Below are positions 63,202 to 64,000 of a DNA stretch of 64,000 bases, in pieces. The position numbers were made by a program, and so were the translations under genes. The stretch is from Cellulosilyticum sp. GTDB lineage: Bacteria; Bacillota; Clostridia; Lachnospirales; Cellulosilyticaceae. Location of the stretch: NCBI GenBank assembly GCA_015058045.1, contig SVDC01000004.1:14422-78421 (forward strand). Reading direction: 5' to 3'. The stretch's first letter is position 1. The number at the start of each line of letters is the position of its first letter. The notes under the pieces were generated by a model. That model was not told the origin of the DNA. It worked only from the letters and a program-made list of their open reading frames with translations, and ran no database searches.

Positions 63202-64000
63202 ATGAAACATATACAAAAATGGCAGTCACTTGCTGTAATAGGCACTATTTTTACAATGTCTCTTGTAGGTTGTAATGAGGCTCAGGTTGAAGACAATAAA
63301 GAAGTTATAGTAACACCACCAACAGTCACGGTCACAGAAGAAAGCATATATAACAATGCATATGAGAGTTATGATAATATAACAGACTTTGGAGTAGTGA
63401 TTAATGAGCCAACCGAAGAAGAACTGAATCAGTTAGGTACAGTGGAAGAATATGAATATGATAAAAATGCTACTGAAAGCATACTTATTATTCCAAAATA
63501 TAATGGGACAAAAATAACAGTTAACACAGTGGAATATACAGGAGAAAGATATATTACAAAGGACGTTTTATATAGTGTGGAGTCTACTCCAGAAGGATAT
63601 GGGCTATTAATAAAAGCTAATAGACCAGAAGGAATGGCACAAATTGGCGTTTATGTAACTTATAAAGAAAAATATGTAGAGCATATTATAGAAGCTGATA
63701 ATGGAAAAGATGGAGAGAGTAGTAAAGAATTTTTAAAGATTGATCCTGAAAACACTAATAAAATAGAAAAAGATATCATTAAACCAGAAGCCAATGCAAG
63801 TACATATCTAGAGGGATTAACACGTTACAATGCGTATGAAGTAGATATGGATCAGGATGGAAAGATGGAAACAATCGAGGTTTATTGCCAAAGTGGAATG
63901 GATGAGAATGGACGCTATCTTTTAGATGATGGTCAAGATTGGGCACTAATTCTTCGAAAAGGGGATGAAATCTATCCATTATTTGAAAAGAGTTTTATTC
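63202..64000 (+). CDS. Lipoprotein, cut by the window end
   Basis: A frame with AAAGGAG 7 nt upstream begins MKHIQKWQSLAVIG and has a lipobox SLVGC with Cys24. It remains open for at least 266 codons to the end of the window. The body is acidic. Around residues 215-230 is DMDQDGKMETIEVY, a calcium-binding-like DxDxDG loop as in VCBS/EF-hand-like repeats. The family is not recognised; the C-terminus is missing. A second ATG one codon upstream is also possible. Confidence 0.75.
   Translation, partial: MKHIQKWQSLAVIGTIFTMSLVGCNEAQVEDNKEVIVTPPTVTVTEESIYNNAYESYDNITDFGVVINEPTEEELNQLGTVEEYEYDKNATESILIIPKYNGTKITVNTVEYTGERYITKDVLYSVESTPEGYGLLIKANRPEGMAQIGVYVTYKEKYVEHIIEADNGKDGESSKEFLKIDPENTNKIEKDIIKPEANASTYLEGLTRYNAYEVDMDQDGKMETIEVYCQSGMDENGRYLLDDGQDWALILRKGDEIYPLFEKSFI

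Overview
The window reads as chromosomal DNA from a low-GC, Gram-positive, spore-forming anaerobe of the class Clostridia. The evidence is AT-rich codon use, many AGGAGG-type ribosome binding sites, a complete spoIIA operon (spoIIAA-spoIIAB-sigF), an alpha/beta-type small acid-soluble spore protein, the clostridial purine operon order and Firmicutes-type regulatory RNA. Lachnospirales (Cellulosilyticum-like) is my best guess for the order, but the sequence alone does not prove it. There is no prophage, CRISPR array, rRNA, tRNA or intact insertion sequence. The gene set is mostly core metabolism, transport, envelope and sporulation.

Layout. 1-6.6 kb: a lipoprotein with an HExxH motif, an unassigned structured leader with a terminator, an FtsH-type AAA protease, a tiny Xis-like HTH protein under a 19-bp-period repeat array, a two-component system, and a folate ECF transporter gene (folT) behind a tetrahydrofolate riboswitch. 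6.8-10.5 kb: DUF4250 protein, M29 aminopeptidase, SPFH/zinc-ribbon protein, D-2-hydroxyacid dehydrogenase. 10.8-16.8 kb: oligopeptide ABC transporter oppBCDF-oppA. 16.8-24 kb: a SASP gene, class II aldolase, an ion-transporter-superfamily permease, a TPR protein, a dual-site ArsR/SmtB metal sensor, and a 58-aa protein coupled to a zinc-ribbon/TPR membrane protein. 23.8-25.4 kb: spoIIA operon. 25.6-35.3 kb: purine operon purL-E-C-F-M-N-D with PurBox-like sites in front and a MITE-like hairpin between purF and purM. 35.4-42 kb: MarR regulator, a secreted glycoside-hydrolase-like protein with three SH3 domains, aldo/keto reductase, nicotinamidase-like hydrolase and NAD synthetase. 42.4-47.2 kb: a polyamine cluster (amino acid decarboxylase, aminopropyltransferase, carboxynorspermidine dehydrogenase and decarboxylase). 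47.3-56 kb: K+ channel-like protein, CDF metal exporter with DHH phosphoesterase, SEC-C methionine aminopeptidase, CorA, nitroreductase, polysaccharide deacetylase, small zinc-ribbon protein, TIM-barrel protein and a stand-alone S4 paralogue. 56-64 kb: an envelope block (SGNH hydrolase, LysM-G5-M23 peptidase, HD hydrolase, AMIN-amidase, DUF445, and a lipoprotein cut by the window end).

How it fits together. Purine synthesis (purL-D) uses 10-formyl-THF at PurN, and folT imports folate under a THF riboswitch, so folate and purine supply sit in one neighbourhood. The four polyamine genes contain parts of two different spermidine routes. Convergent gene pairs are separated by unusually long, near-perfect hairpins that probably terminate in both directions. 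I see no large unknown multi-gene defence or mobile system. The most interesting unexplained signals are the leader before ftsH, the direct-repeat array at 3472-3518, the THF riboswitch/RBS-sequestration architecture, the ArsR operator, the MITE-like insertion in the purine operon and the hybrid polyamine cluster.
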